A DNA stretch of 64,000 nucleotides from Ensifer adhaerens (GCF_013283195.1 NZ_JABEKT010000005.1:174684-238683); one strand, 5' to 3'; positions 1 through 9,894 are shown, counted from the stretch's first letter. A program made the numbers and translations. Notes: generated by a model from the sequence alone, not told the origin.

Positions 1-80
1 ACATAGCCGACGCCATGGACGTCGAGAACGACATGATCCTCGCCGATTTCGTCGATGGTACCCTTCAATTTGCCGATCAT
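1..80 (-). CDS. ruvA: RuvA, Holliday junction helicase subunit (5' end only)
   Basis: Only the first 26 codons are in the window; the gene continues past base 1. Read on the minus strand from the ATG at 80, the product begins [15 protein letters not shown] and goes on to a VLDVHGVGY segment, which is the typical N-terminal OB-fold start of RuvA. RuvA tetramers bind Holliday junctions and load the RuvB helicase. The gene lies 72 bp downstream of ruvC on the same strand, the usual ruvC-ruvA-ruvB order in alphaproteobacteria. Identification rests on a short stretch plus context. Confidence 0.85.
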   Translation of the reverse strand, partial: MIGKLKGTIDEIGEDHVVLDVHGVGY

Positions 81-152
81 GTGGCGTCGTCTCTCATGGA
101 TGGATTGCGGGACGGTCGGACCGACCATCGGAAATTAATGGCAGAAGCGCAA

Positions 153-665
153 CTACCCCATCAGGGCCGCAAGCCGGCTGGTCACCGACAAGCGGTTGTG
201 CGCGTGGCAGATGGCGATCGCCAGCGCGTCGGCAGCGTCGTTGCCCTTGAACTCGGCCTTCGGCATCAGGACCTTCAGCATCATGTGGATCTGCTGCTTC
301 TCGCCATGACCGACACCGATCACGGCCTTCTTGACGGCGTTCGGCGCGTATTCAGCAACCCTCAGGCCCGCACGTGCCGGCACCAGCATGGCGATGCCGC
401 GGGCCTGGCCGAGCTTCAGCGTCGCCGTCGCGTCCTTGTTGACGAAGGTCTGCTCCACCGCCGCCTCGTGCGGCTGATAGCTGTGCACGACTTCGGCAAG
501 GCCGTCATGCAGCTGGCAGAGCCGCGAGGCGAGATCCATGTCTCCGTCCGACGTCACCGTGCCGGAAGCAACGAAGCGCAGCGAATTGCCGAGCGTCTCG
601 ATGATGCCCCAGCCGGTACGGCGAAGGCCCGGATCGATGCCGATGATGCGAATCGTGGTCTGCAT
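153..665 (-). CDS. ruvC: RuvC, crossover junction endodeoxyribonuclease
   Basis: This 170-residue protein has the usual RuvC length. It resolves Holliday junctions by symmetric cleavage in recombination repair, together with RuvAB. The RNase H-like catalytic acids are visible: D11 in GIDPG, E71 in AAVEQTF, and the D143/D146 pair in GNDAADALA. The frame stays open upstream to 812, but the extension (cysteine and proline rich) does not look like RuvC. The ATG at 665, giving [13 protein letters not shown], fits the family. ruvA follows on the same strand. Confidence 0.95.
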   Translation of the reverse strand: MQTTIRIIGIDPGLRRTGWGIIETLGNSLRFVASGTVTSDGDMDLASRLCQLHDGLAEVVHSYQPHEAAVEQTFVNKDATATLKLGQARGIAMLVPARAGLRVAEYAPNAVKKAVIGVGHGEKQQIHMMLKVLMPKAEFKGNDAADALAIAICHAHNRLSVTSRLAALMG

Positions 666-836
666 GAATTTCACCCTATGCTGCGTGTCGGGACGCTGCC
701 AGCAAAAAGTGAACAAAACAAAAACATCCACATGAGGGGAGTGCCCCGGCGGGAAATCTCGACCAGCGCCCTTGGATTGAGGAATTTTGACCTTACATAG
801 GCATTCAATCAATTTTGCTCAACAAAGGCCTTGCTC

Positions 837-1838
837 ATGGCGTCGTTCTCCGTCCTCGATCTCTCCCCGATCACCGAAGGCGGCAGTGTCGCCCAATCGC
901 TGGAAAACTCCAGGCTCCTGGCGCAGGCGGCCGAAGAAAACGGCTACAAACGCTTCTGGCTCGCCGAACACCACGGCATGAAGGGCATCGCCAGCGCTGC
1001 GACCTCCATCGTCATTTCCCATGTGGCGGCCGGCACGAAGACGATCCGCGTCGGCTCCGGCGGCATCATGCTGCCGAACCATTCGCCGCTGGTGATTGCC
1101 GAGCAGTTCGGAACGCTCGCAGCGCTCTACCCCGGCCGCATCGATCTCGGCCTCGGGCGTGCACCCGGCACCGACATGCGCACCGCCCAGGCGCTCCGGC
1201 GCAACATGGAGGCGAGCGCCAACAATTTCCCCAACGACGTCGTCGAGCTGCAGGCACTGCTTGGGCCCGTCGGCGACAATCAGGCGATAATCGCGGTTCC
1301 GGGCGCCGACACCAATGTTCCGATCTGGCTGCTCGGTTCGAGCCACTACAGCGCGCACCTCGCCGGCATGCTCGGCCTGCCCTTCGCCTTTGCCTCGCAT
1401 TTCGCGCCCGACATGCTGCTGTCGGCGCTCGAGATCTACCGCGAACGCTTCACGCCGTCCGAAACGCTCAACAAGCCACACGTGATGGTCGGCGTCATGG
1501 GCGTGGCAGCGGAGACCGACGAGGAGGCGAACTACCTCTTCACCTCGATGCAGCAATCCTTCGTCGCCCTTCGACGCAACGCCCGCGGCCGGTTCCCCGC
1601 ACCCGTCGCGTCGATGGATGGCTTGTGGAGTTCGGATGAGAAGATCTTCGTTGACCACGCGATGTCCTATGCCATCGTCGGCGGCCCTGAAACCATCCGC
1701 CGGAAGATCGGGACATTCCTCGACCAGACGAAGGCGGACGAACTGATCATCTCCATGCCGATTTTCGACATGGCGGCGCGGCTCAAATCGCTGCGGCTCT
1801 TCGCCGAGGCGCAGCAGCAGCTTTCAAAAGCCGCGTAA
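837..1838 (+). CDS. LLM-class flavin-dependent oxidoreductase (luciferase-like)
   Basis: A 333-residue member of the bacterial luciferase-like monooxygenase superfamily, of the single-component YhbW type. These are cytoplasmic TIM-barrel enzymes using reduced FMN or F420; the substrate cannot be read from sequence. Seen directly: the N-terminal SVLDLSPI strand, the AEHHG motif near residue 47 and the GLGRAPGTD motif near residue 110, all typical of this subgroup. I chose the ATG at 837, with AAAGG about 9 bases upstream; an in-frame TTG at 831 is less likely. It is transcribed away from ruvC and converges with the HAD gene, with only 4 bp between the stops. Confidence 0.85.
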   Translation: MASFSVLDLSPITEGGSVAQSLENSRLLAQAAEENGYKRFWLAEHHGMKGIASAATSIVISHVAAGTKTIRVGSGGIMLPNHSPLVIAEQFGTLAALYPGRIDLGLGRAPGTDMRTAQALRRNMEASANNFPNDVVELQALLGPVGDNQAIIAVPGADTNVPIWLLGSSHYSAHLAGMLGLPFAFASHFAPDMLLSALEIYRERFTPSETLNKPHVMVGVMGVAAETDEEANYLFTSMQQSFVALRRNARGRFPAPVASMDGLWSSDEKIFVDHAMSYAIVGGPETIRRKIGTFLDQTKADELIISMPIFDMAARLKSLRLFAEAQQQLSKAA

Positions 1839-1842
1839 CCTT

Positions 1843-2478
1843 TCAGCCCTTCGCGGCCCGAAAGGCCGGCAGGATCTCGTCCATGCGATCGAAGAAACGA
1901 TCCGGTCCGAGCGATCTCAGAAACGCCGGGTCGGCATAGCCCCAGCCGACGGCGCCGGCGGAGATGCGTGCCTTGCGGGCGGCCTCGATGTCGCGGGCCT
2001 CGTCACCGATCGCAAGAACGTGCAGCGGGTCGATGCCGGCGAACCTGACGACCCGCTTGAAATGCTGCGCCTTGCCGAACAACGTCGCGCCGCACTCAAA
2101 AAGGTCTACGGCAGTAGCGGTCTCACCCAGCGCCGTGCGAATGGCCGCTTCGCCATTGGAGCTGACAACCGCGATACCGATGCCGGCCGCCTTCAATCCC
2201 GTCAACATGTCCGACACGCCGGGGAAAAGCCGGGTAGACGGCGCTTGGGCTGCCATCTCCTGACGCATGAACGTCGCGATCCGCGGCAGCTTCCACATTG
2301 GCACGCGCATATGGGCGATGATCTCGCGGCTGCTCATGGCGCGCAGCCCCTTGAACTCCTCCAGGGAGAGTTGGCGGAAGCCGAAGCGCGTGGCCGCGAT
2401 GTTGCTCGCCGCCATGAACCCCTCCGCGGTATCGGCGAGCGTGCCATCGAAATCGAAGATCGCGAATTCATACGTCAT
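1843..2478 (-). CDS. HAD-superfamily phosphatase (Gph/PGP-like)
   Basis: A 211-residue hydrolase with all four HAD motifs: DFDGTLAD at residues 9-16 (nucleophile D9, acid/base D11), VVSSNG (motif II), the lysine in LFGKAQHFKR (motif III) and IGDEARDIEAA (motif IV). The cap insertion after motif I suggests subclass I, as in phosphoglycolate phosphatases, but the substrate is unknown. The ATG at 2478 puts motif I at the usual place; an ATG at 2487 would add three residues. The longer open frame to 2607 is arginine-rich and probably untranslated. It ends 4 bp from the convergent LLM oxidoreductase gene. Confidence 0.85.
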   Translation of the reverse strand: MTYEFAIFDFDGTLADTAEGFMAASNIAATRFGFRQLSLEEFKGLRAMSSREIIAHMRVPMWKLPRIATFMRQEMAAQAPSTRLFPGVSDMLTGLKAAGIGIAVVSSNGEAAIRTALGETATAVDLFECGATLFGKAQHFKRVVRFAGIDPLHVLAIGDEARDIEAARKARISAGAVGWGYADPAFLRSLGPDRFFDRMDEILPAFRAAKG

Positions 2479-2665
2479 CGGTGACATCCCGTCGGCGATA
2501 TCCAAAGAAAAACCCGCGCCCAACAGGACACGGGTAGATCGCACCATCCACAGCGCCCGCGCCCTTCGGACGCGCAAAGGTCGCTGCGGCGGTCTGCATT
2601 GCCGCATGTTTTAGCCCTTGGACCGGATAGGATTTAAGGGAACATGCGGGACAGATAGAAGAGTA

Positions 2666-3412
2666 TCAGGCCGAAAGCTTCGCCATGACCTCGTCGGAGA
2701 CTTCGAAGTTCGAGTAGACGTTCTGGACGTCATCGTCGTCTTCGAGGATGTCGATGAGCTTCATCAGCGACTGCGCCTTTTCCTCGTCCACCGGCACGGT
2801 GTTCTGGGCCTTCCAGATCGCCTTGACGGTTTCGGCTTCGCCGAGCGTGTCTTCGAGCGCCTTGGAGACTTCACCGATCGCTTCGAAACCGCAGATGATC
2901 GTGTGGCCTTCCTCGTCGGTGGTCACGTCGTCGGCACCGGCTTCGATGGCCGCATCCATGACCTTGTCGGCTGTGCCGACCGAAAGCTTGTAGGTGATCT
3001 CGCCGACGCGGTCGAACGAGAAGGAAACCGAGCCGGTTTCACCGAGTGCGCCGCCGGCCTTGGTGAAGGTCGAGCGGACGTTGGAGGCGGTGCGGTTGCG
3101 GTTGTCGGTCAGCGCCTCGACGATAACGGCGACGCCGCCCGGGCCGTAACCTTCGTAACGCACTTCTTCGTAGTTTTCGGAATCGCCGCCGGAGGCCTTC
3201 TTGATGGCGCGCTCGATGTTGTCCTTCGGCATCGACTGCGCCTTGGCGTTCTGGATCGCCAGACGCAGGCGCGCGTTCATCGAAGCGTCGGGCATACCGG
3301 TCTTCGCCGCAACCGTGATTTCGCGCGCGAGCTTGGAAAACATTTTCGAGCGCACCGCATCCTGACGGCCCTTGCGGTGCATGATGTTCTTGAACTGTGA
3401 ATGGCCAGCCAT
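2666..3412 (-). CDS. YebC/TACO1-family regulatory protein
   Basis: A 248-residue protein of the YebC/PmpR/TACO1 family, full length, starting [10 protein letters not shown]. YebC proteins have been described both as DNA-binding regulators and, more recently, as factors that help ribosomes through difficult peptides; which applies here is not visible. Family signatures are the basic N-terminus with KNIMHRKG, the GYGPGGVA motif near residue 90 and an acidic C-terminal domain. The ATG at 3412 is the natural start although the frame is open far upstream. YebC is commonly found close to ruvC, as here, although two other genes intervene. Confidence 0.95.
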   Translation of the reverse strand: MAGHSQFKNIMHRKGRQDAVRSKMFSKLAREITVAAKTGMPDASMNARLRLAIQNAKAQSMPKDNIERAIKKASGGDSENYEEVRYEGYGPGGVAVIVEALTDNRNRTASNVRSTFTKAGGALGETGSVSFSFDRVGEITYKLSVGTADKVMDAAIEAGADDVTTDEEGHTIICGFEAIGEVSKALEDTLGEAETVKAIWKAQNTVPVDEEKAQSLMKLIDILEDDDDVQNVYSNFEVSDEVMAKLSA

Positions 3413-3498
3413 GGCACCCTCTGCATGCATGAATTTGAATGGAATGGGGCGCCTTATAGTTTTATTGCCGCTTTCCGTCCAGCAGGGGGCGTTTCTTT

Positions 3499-4008
3499 TC
3501 AGTTGGCGGAGATGCTGGCGCGGCTGAGAACGAAGGCATGGCCGTCGTCGCGACGGCAGGAAAGGCCCGTCCGTTCCGAGGTGCAGGAATAAGGTCCGCC
3601 CGACCACGTCGCGCCGTATTCGAGCACCGGCGCGGCGGAACAGCAGCTGGGATCGCCGACCTCGCGATTGATCGTTGCAGCACCCGACCGTCCAAGTGTT
3701 GCCCTGACGTAGCGCGGCGCGATGATATCGCAGGATAATTCCGGCCCGCCGTCGACAGGCTGATAGGTCGCCGTACCGCCGGCCGGCGTATAGATGCAGC
3801 CGATATTGCCGGATGGCATCACGAACTCTTCCTGCTCGGCGGCGGGTATTGCCGTTGCTTGTGGCGAAGATTGGGGCATGGCTTGGGGCTGTTGCGTGTC
3901 GGGCGGTGGCAAACGCGGCGGCGGCGCGCCGCCGGCGAGAGCCGTGGTTGCCTCGGCCACGATCGAAAGAAACACAAATGCAACGACGCCGACCACTGAC
4001 AACTTCAT
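3499..4008 (-). CDS. Exported protein, DUF6636-like
   Basis: A 169-residue protein with a signal peptide (residues 1-25, hydrophobic core [13 protein letters not shown], probable cleavage after ALA), then a proline/glutamine-rich linker (about 27-58) and a small cysteine-containing domain. The [10 protein letters not shown] motif near residue 64 is the hallmark of the DUF6636 group. Paired cysteines (GCIY, LSCD, SCC, SC, LSC) suggest disulfides in the periplasm. The function is unknown. It lies 86 bp upstream of yebC and 16 bp downstream of the exported beta-lactamase-fold gene, so the latter two may be cotranscribed. Confidence 0.7.
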   Translation of the reverse strand: MKLSVVGVVAFVFLSIVAEATTALAGGAPPPRLPPPDTQQPQAMPQSSPQATAIPAAEQEEFVMPSGNIGCIYTPAGGTATYQPVDGGPELSCDIIAPRYVRATLGRSGAATINREVGDPSCCSAAPVLEYGATWSGGPYSCTSERTGLSCRRDDGHAFVLSRASISAN

Positions 4009-4024
4009 TGGGCAATCCCGATGT

Positions 4025-4861
4025 TCAGACGCCCTGGAGAATATAAATCAGCGGTTTGCTTGGCAAGGAACGCAACGAGACTTTGACGCTCGCCCCTGTC
4101 GCAAAGCTCTTGTCGAAATCGTCGCCGAACATGTCGAGGAAGGCGTTGATCGGCGGACCGCGCCGATGCATCGGCAGGATCAGCGCTGCACGCAGCCGCG
4201 ACACGACGCGGCTCATGCTTTCGGCGCCCATGGTCAGCCCGCCGTCGACCGGCACCATCAGGACGTCGAGCCTGCCGATCTGCCGGTAATGGCTGTCATC
4301 AAGCTCGTGATGCAGATGACCGAGATGGCCGATGCACAGGCCCGCCACCTCGAAGATGAAAATGGAATTGCCATCGTGCTCCATCGTCATCGCGCCGGAG
4401 CGGATGTCCGTTGTGACGTTGCGGATATAGGCATCGCCGACGACGACATCGTGCCGCGCCGGCTCGCCGTCATCACCCCAGCCATGCAGCACTGTGCGGA
4501 TCGCCGGATCCGGTGTCAGCGTGTAGTGGCTGGAATGGGCCTTGTTCATCGTCGCCACCGTCGGCGGCGCTTCCGGGCGGAACCAGCCGTTGTAATCGGT
4601 GGCGATAGAGACACCGCCCGGTGTCTCGATCAGAAAGGTCGAGTGGCCGAGATAGCTGATCGTCACCTCGCCGGCGGCGGTCTGTCCCGTCGTGGCAGCG
4701 GCCGGCGTGAAACTGGCAAAGGTCGCCTTGGGCAAGGTCTCGGCGATCGCCTGGCATTGGCTCACCTGCGCGGGCGCGGCCTGCGCATGCGCGACCGAGG
4801 GCCAGAAGGCATGCAGAAGCCAGATGGCGGCAAAAGTGTAGGCAAGGTAGCGGAGCATCAT
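4025..4861 (-). CDS. Exported metallo-beta-lactamase-fold hydrolase
   Basis: A 278-residue protein with a signal peptide (cleavage likely after AHA near residue 26) followed by an MBL fold of the UlaG-like kind. ISYLGHSTFLIET is the first beta-hairpin, and the C-terminal strands include ILPMHRRG. The usual HxHxDH metal motif appears as KAHSSH, so two expected ligands are changed; GHLGHLHH near residue 180 may provide others. It may be a metal hydrolase with altered metal binding or a member of a distinct subgroup. The start is ATG 4861 or the next codon, ATG 4858. Substrate unknown. Confidence 0.75.
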   Translation of the reverse strand: MMLRYLAYTFAAIWLLHAFWPSVAHAQAAPAQVSQCQAIAETLPKATFASFTPAAATTGQTAAGEVTISYLGHSTFLIETPGGVSIATDYNGWFRPEAPPTVATMNKAHSSHYTLTPDPAIRTVLHGWGDDGEPARHDVVVGDAYIRNVTTDIRSGAMTMEHDGNSIFIFEVAGLCIGHLGHLHHELDDSHYRQIGRLDVLMVPVDGGLTMGAESMSRVVSRLRAALILPMHRRGPPINAFLDMFGDDFDKSFATGASVKVSLRSLPSKPLIYILQGV

Positions 4862-5106
4862 CCTTCACCTTTCACACCTCGCACGCATGACCTGAGCCCA
4901 AGAGCAATCCGACTTGAGTACAGATCGTGCGGCCGTTTGACGGTACCGGCAGCGAACGGTCCCCTTTCGAGAAACGCCGCCATCACGGGCGAGAGGAGGA
5001 TTGTTCAAGCACGCCGTTACGTCCAGCCGCAATGGGCGAGCGGGCGCTCACGTTTGCGTCATTGTGCTGGCATTGCGAACAGTACCGGCAGGCCCGTTCA
5101 CAACCA

Positions 5107-5134
5107 AACGCCCCGGCGCTTCCGCCGGGGCGTT
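5107..5134 (-). terminator. Hairpin at the end of the RND efflux operon
   Basis: A perfect 12-bp inverted repeat (AACGCCCCGGCG and its complement, 5107-5118 and 5123-5134) with a 4-base loop lies 27 bp beyond the stop of the efflux pump gene. The T-tract on the minus strand is short (GTTTGGTT), so it is a plausible but not ideal intrinsic terminator. The rest of 4862-5160 must hold the promoter of the MBL-fold gene; I see nothing else coding there. Confidence 0.65.
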
Positions 5135-5160
5135 AAATCACAGACAGCGATGCGTTCGTG

Positions 5161-8100
5161 TCACTCGGCGGGCGTCGTCAACGGCTCGCTCGCTGCAACA
5201 GGCTTGCGCCGGCGCAAAGAGCGAAGCGCAACGTAGAAGACCGGCGTCAGGAACAGGCCGAGGAAGGTTACGCCCAGCATGCCGGAGAACACCGCGGTTC
5301 CGAGCGACTGGCGCATTTCGGCACCGGGGCCGGTGGCGATCATCAGCGGCACGACGCCGAGGATGAAGGCGAAGGCGGTCATCAGGATCGGCCGCAGGCG
5401 CAACTGGCTGGCCTCGACCGCCGCCTCGATCGGCGTCTTGCCCTCATCTTCGCCCTGGCGGGCGAACTCGACGATCAGGATCGCGTTCTTCGCCGCAAGT
5501 CCGATCAACACGATCAGCCCGATCTGGGTCAGCACGTTGTTATCGAGCCCGCGGATAAACACCCCGACGAGCGCTGAGAGCACGCCGAGCGGCACGATCA
5601 GGATGATCGCCAGCGGCAGGACCCAGCTTTCATACTGCGCCGCCAGCGCCAGGAACACGAAGACGACCGACAGTGCGAAGATGAAGACCGCGGTGTTGCC
5701 GGTCTGGCGTTCCTGGAAGGCGAGCTCCGTCCACTCGAAAGTCGTTCCCTGCGGCAAGATCTGGGCAGCGAGCGCCTCCATCTTGTCGAGGGCCGTGCCG
5801 GTAGAAACGCCGGGCGCAGGGTTGCCCTGTATCGGCACCGATACGTACATGTTGTAGCGCTGCACGAGGGCGGGACCCGCCGTGTCGCGGATCTCCACCA
5901 GCGTGCCCATCGGCACCAGGGCGCCAGTGGCCGAGCGGACTTTCAGCGCCAGAATATCGTCCCGCTCCAGACGATATTGCTGGTCGGCCTGCGCCCTCAC
6001 CTGGTAGACACGGCCGAAGGCGTTGAAGTCGTTGACATAGGATGTGCCGAGGTTGATCGACAGTGCCTCGAAGATGTTCGGGATCGGCACGTTCAAGGTC
6101 CTCGCCTTGTCGCGGTCGATCGCCAGGAAGTATTGCGGGCTCGACGCCGAGAACGTGGTGAAGACCCCGGTCAGCCCCTCGGTCTGATTGGCGGCCCCCA
6201 TCATCTGGTAGGCAAGCCCCAACACCCGGCGCATGTCGGAACTCTGCCGATCCATGATCTGCATCTTGAAGCCGCCTGAGTTGCCTATGCCACGCACAGA
6301 CGGCGGCGGAACCGCGATGATGAAGGCCTCCTGGATGCTCTGCAGGCTGCCATAGAGCTGCCCGATGATCTGGTTGGCCCCCTGGCCGTGTTTCAAGCGC
6401 TCTTCGAAACTCTCGAAGGAGGCAAAGATCACGCCCGAATTGGAGGCGTTGGTGAAGGTCGCACCGTTGAAGCCGGCAAATGCGACGGCGTTCTTCACGC
6501 CGGGCACCTCCTGGATGATCTTCGAGGCGCGCCTGACCACCGCATCGGTACGATCGAGCGAAGCGCCATCCGGAAGCTGGATGACGACGATGGCATAGCC
6601 CTGGTCCATGGTCGGCACGAAGCCGCTCGGCACGATCTGCGCCATGTACCAGGTGGCCCCGAGCAGGCCGACGAAGACGATGAGCGCCGCAGCGAGCGCC
6701 GTTTTCGTCGAAACCAGCTTGCGCACGATCCAGGCATAGCCTTCGGCCATGCGGTCAAAACCATTGTTGAAGCCGTTGGCCAGCGAGCGGCCAAACCGGG
6801 TGAGCGGGTTGCGGCTTTCGTGGTGATTGTTTTCGTGCGGTTTCAACAGGATCGCTGCAAGCGCCGGCGAGAGCGTCAGCGAATTGAAAGCAGAGATCAC
6901 CGTCGCCACAGAAATCGTGACGGCGAACTGCAGATAGAACTGGCCGGCAATCCCGGGGATGAAGGCCGTTGGGATGAAGACGGCGGTCAACACCAGCGAT
7001 ATCGCGATGACCGCGGCTCCCACTTCATCCATGGTCACGTGCGACGCCTCGCGCGGGGTCATGCCGCGCGCCAGGTTTCGCTCGACGTTCTCGACCACGA
7101 CGATGGCGTCGTCGACGACGATGCCGATCGCCAGCACCAGGCCGAACAATGTCAGCATGTTGAGCGAGAAGCCGAAGGCATAGAGAAATGCGAAGGTACC
7201 AATCAACGACACGGGGATCGCAACGATCGGGATGATCGCCGTGCGCCAGGATTGCAGGAAGACGAGAACCACGAGCGCCACCAGAATGGCGGCTTCGCCG
7301 ATCGTCTTGTAGACCTCGTTGATCGACTCGGAGATGAACTCTGTCGGATTGTAGACGATCCGGTATTCGAGACCGTCTGGAAAGTCCTTCGAAACGTCCG
7401 TCATCACCTTCTGGATCGCGGCGGCCGCGTCCAGCGCGTTGGTGCCCGGCCGCGAGAAGATGCCGAGGGCCACGGCCGGGCTGCCGTCCAGATAGCTGTT
7501 GTTGACATATTCGCGGGCACCGAGCTCGATGCGCGCCACGTCCTGCAGCTGCACCAGACGCCCGCTTTCCGTCGCCTTGACGATGACATAGCGGAACTGC
7601 CGGGCATCGCTGAAACGGCCGTCGGTCGTGACGGTGTATTGAAATGCGCTGTCGCCCGGTGTCGGCGGCGCGCCGATCGATCCGCCCGAAACCTGGACGT
7701 TCTGCTCGCGCAACGCCTGCACGACGTCGCCGGCTGTCATCGAGTAGGCCGAGAGTTTTTCCGGATCGAGCCAGACGCGCAGCGCATATTCGCGCTCGCC
7801 GAACAGGATGACGTCGCCGACGCCGTCGAGACGAACCAGCAGATCGCGGATCCGGGTACGGGCATAGTTCGACACGTAAAGCTGGTCGTAGCGCTCATTC
7901 GGCGACAACAGATGCACGACCATCATCAGGTCGGGCGAGCTTTTCGCCGTGGTGATGCCGATGCGGCGGACTTCTTCCGGCAGCCGCGGTTCGGCAATGG
8001 AGACGCGGTTCTGCACCAGAACCTGGGCCTGATCGAGGTCAGTGCCGAGCTTGAAGGTGATCGTCAGCGCCATCGAGCCGTCGGCGGTCGAATAGGAGGA

Positions 8101-8340
8101 CATGTAGAGCATGTTCTCGACGCCGTTGACTTCCTGCTCCAACGGCGTTGCCACGGTGTTGGCGATGGTCTCGGCGTCAGCGCCCGGATAGGCGGCGCGA
8201 ACGACGATTGTCGGCGGGGCAATTTCCGGATACTGCGCCACCGGCAGCTGGACGTAGGCGATGCTGCCGACGATCAAGAGCACGATCGAAAGCACCGATG
8301 CAAAGATCGGCCGGTCGACGAAAAAGTGCGCAAATCTCAT
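5161..8340 (-). CDS. RND efflux pump, HAE1 family permease
   Basis: A 1059-residue inner-membrane proton/drug antiporter of the AcrB/MexF/BepG type, the normal length for the family. It starts MRFAHFFVDRPIFASVLS, the classic first helix. VQLPVAQYPEIAPP and NGVENMLYMSS are HAE1 signatures. The charged pair of transmembrane helix 4 is present in GIVVDDAIVVVENVER. It exports hydrophobic drugs from the periplasm or membrane via an adaptor and an outer-membrane channel. The adaptor gene is directly upstream with a 4-bp ATGA overlap. No outer-membrane factor is nearby, so a TolC encoded elsewhere is presumably used. The specific substrates cannot be told. Confidence 0.93.
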   Translation of the reverse strand: MRFAHFFVDRPIFASVLSIVLLIVGSIAYVQLPVAQYPEIAPPTIVVRAAYPGADAETIANTVATPLEQEVNGVENMLYMSSYSTADGSMALTITFKLGTDLDQAQVLVQNRVSIAEPRLPEEVRRIGITTAKSSPDLMMVVHLLSPNERYDQLYVSNYARTRIRDLLVRLDGVGDVILFGEREYALRVWLDPEKLSAYSMTAGDVVQALREQNVQVSGGSIGAPPTPGDSAFQYTVTTDGRFSDARQFRYVIVKATESGRLVQLQDVARIELGAREYVNNSYLDGSPAVALGIFSRPGTNALDAAAAIQKVMTDVSKDFPDGLEYRIVYNPTEFISESINEVYKTIGEAAILVALVVLVFLQSWRTAIIPIVAIPVSLIGTFAFLYAFGFSLNMLTLFGLVLAIGIVVDDAIVVVENVERNLARGMTPREASHVTMDEVGAAVIAISLVLTAVFIPTAFIPGIAGQFYLQFAVTISVATVISAFNSLTLSPALAAILLKPHENNHHESRNPLTRFGRSLANGFNNGFDRMAEGYAWIVRKLVSTKTALAAALIVFVGLLGATWYMAQIVPSGFVPTMDQGYAIVVIQLPDGASLDRTDAVVRRASKIIQEVPGVKNAVAFAGFNGATFTNASNSGVIFASFESFEERLKHGQGANQIIGQLYGSLQSIQEAFIIAVPPPSVRGIGNSGGFKMQIMDRQSSDMRRVLGLAYQMMGAANQTEGLTGVFTTFSASSPQYFLAIDRDKARTLNVPIPNIFEALSINLGTSYVNDFNAFGRVYQVRAQADQQYRLERDDILALKVRSATGALVPMGTLVEIRDTAGPALVQRYNMYVSVPIQGNPAPGVSTGTALDKMEALAAQILPQGTTFEWTELAFQERQTGNTAVFIFALSVVFVFLALAAQYESWVLPLAIILIVPLGVLSALVGVFIRGLDNNVLTQIGLIVLIGLAAKNAILIVEFARQGEDEGKTPIEAAVEASQLRLRPILMTAFAFILGVVPLMIATGPGAEMRQSLGTAVFSGMLGVTFLGLFLTPVFYVALRSLRRRKPVAASEPLTTPAE

Positions 8341-9491
8341 TGAGCCGTCCCCGCTGCTTGAGCTTCGGGAGGCAACTCGACGATCTCGGCCTTGACCTTG
8401 GTGCCGGGTCGAGCCCGCATCAGACCGTTGACGACGATGATTTCATCGCCGGTCATGCCGCTGCGGATGACGCGGTAGCCGTGCAGTTTCGGGCCGAGCC
8501 GCACCGGTTTGGTGACGACGGTGCCGTCTTCGCGCACCTCGTAGACGATGCGTTCGTTCTGGTCGGCGCCGATAGCTTCATCTGGAATGAGCACCGCCTT
8601 ATAGGAGTTTGAGCCCTCGAGCTCGGCACGGCCGAACAGGCCCGGCTGCAGCACGAACTTGGGATTGTCGAAGCGGGCGCGCACCCGCATCGTGCCGCTT
8701 GCCTGATCCAGCCGGTTTTCTGCGAAATCGAGCTTGCCCTTGAACGGCGCCTCATTGGCATCGGCGATCGTGACCATGACCTCGAGCGAACCACCGCCCT
8801 CCTGCAGCGCGCTGCCGCGTTCGCGCGCAACACGCGCGTAGGACAGGAGCCGCCGCTCGTCGACGTCGAAATAGAAGTCAATCGGATCGAGTGAAACGAT
8901 CGTTGTCAGCACGGTCTGGTCTGCTTGAACGAGATTGCCGGTCGAGATCAGCCGGCGGTCGACGCGGCCGGTGAGCGGTGCTGCGATCGTCGTATAATCG
9001 AGATCGAGCCTGGCACGCTCGACCGCGGCTTCCGCCCCGCGCACGCTGGCCTGGGCCGAGAGCAGTTCACGGCGGTGATCGTCAAGGGTGGAGACGGAGA
9101 GCGTGCCGGTCCCGGTCAGGGATTCCGTGCGCTTGAACTGGGTCTCGGCAAAGGCGAGAGACGAGCGCGCCGATTCGAGCGCGGCCTCGGCCTGCGACAG
9201 CGCGGTGCGGTAAGGGCGCTGGTCGATGACGAAGAGCTTGTCGCCCTTCTTCACCAGGGCGCCGTCGGTGAAGTTCACTTCGTCGAGATACCCCCCGACG
9301 CGGGCGCGGATGGCAACTTCGTCGACCGCTTCGAAGCGGCCGATGAACTCATCGCTATCGATCACATCGCGCACAACAGGCTTGGCGGCCGTGACTGTGG
9401 GAAGCTGCGCATCCTGCGCCGCCACGTTTGTCGCCGAGAAAAGGGAAATTGAAGCGCCGACAATCATCGGCAAATGCCACTTTGAAAACAT
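8337..9491 (-). CDS. RND periplasmic adaptor (membrane fusion protein)
   Basis: A 384-residue HlyD/AcrA-type adaptor linking the RND pump to an outer-membrane channel. It has a signal peptide (residues 1-25, ending NVAAQ), the barrel-sandwich strand IRARVGGYLDEVNF near 64-77, a coiled-coil hairpin rich in Q, A and E (about 95-160), then TAPLTGRVD-like returning strands (IAAPLTGRVDRR). There is no clear lipobox cysteine. It is the first gene of the two-gene operon, overlapping the pump gene by 4 bp. The 400-bp upstream gap has no divergent regulator gene. Confidence 0.92.
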   Translation of the reverse strand: MFSKWHLPMIVGASISLFSATNVAAQDAQLPTVTAAKPVVRDVIDSDEFIGRFEAVDEVAIRARVGGYLDEVNFTDGALVKKGDKLFVIDQRPYRTALSQAEAALESARSSLAFAETQFKRTESLTGTGTLSVSTLDDHRRELLSAQASVRGAEAAVERARLDLDYTTIAAPLTGRVDRRLISTGNLVQADQTVLTTIVSLDPIDFYFDVDERRLLSYARVARERGSALQEGGGSLEVMVTIADANEAPFKGKLDFAENRLDQASGTMRVRARFDNPKFVLQPGLFGRAELEGSNSYKAVLIPDEAIGADQNERIVYEVREDGTVVTKPVRLGPKLHGYRVIRSGMTGDEIIVVNGLMRARPGTKVKAEIVELPPEAQAAGTAQ

Positions 9492-9754
9492 GCACGCTCT
9501 CCAAATGCACCGACAGCGCCACGCTTCAAACAGAGCGCGGAAAGAACGCTGTCACGCTTGAAACTCGCTGCACAATTGTCTCCGATCGACGCCGATCCAG
9601 TCAATTTGCAGTAGAAATAGAGAACGCCCGGCATGGGACATTGGTCGTCCGTATACCTGCGGCGACATTTCGAACCCGCAATCCTGTGCTGCGGATGGTA
9701 CTTCAATGTGGAAGACTTGCGGACGTCGGCCGCGTCCAAAACGGTGCTGACGCG

Positions 9755-9783
9755 AGGTTAACCTGCCATCATTTTGCCAGGTT
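9755..9783. promoter_or_regulatory. AGGTT/AACCT repeat cluster upstream of efflux operon
   Basis: AGGTTAACCT (9755-9764) is a perfect 10-bp palindrome, and a third half-site CAGGTT follows at 9778-9783. It also forms AACCTG-N12-CAGGTT with the second half of the palindrome. The cluster is about 270 bp before the adaptor start codon. It may be an operator for the efflux operon, but no regulator gene lies beside it. Apart from this cluster and the hairpin at 9829-9853, I see no gene in 9492-9894. Confidence 0.4.
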
Positions 9784-9828
9784 GTCACCTTGAAAAAAAT
9801 CAATTCCGCGAAGGTGATACGCGTATAA

Positions 9829-9853
9829 TCCCGCGCCTTGATCAGGCGCGGGA
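9829..9853 (-). terminator. Candidate terminator hairpin after ymdB-like gene
   Basis: A 9-bp inverted repeat TCCCGCGCC (9829-9837) pairs with GGCGCGGGA (9845-9853) around a 7-base loop, 42 bp beyond the stop of the phosphoesterase gene. There is no U-run on the minus strand, so termination may be weak or Rho-assisted. Confidence 0.45.
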
Positions 9854-9894
9854 GAGAGGATCCGGCAGCGGGAAATCGTCAATCTGACGGTGGT

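Noticed and set aside
6388-8343. Long open frame on the plus strand opposite the RND pump gene
   Set aside because: It is rich in histidine, arginine and aspartate from reading a GC-rich gene backwards, has no family features, and lies fully inside a convincing minus-strand gene.
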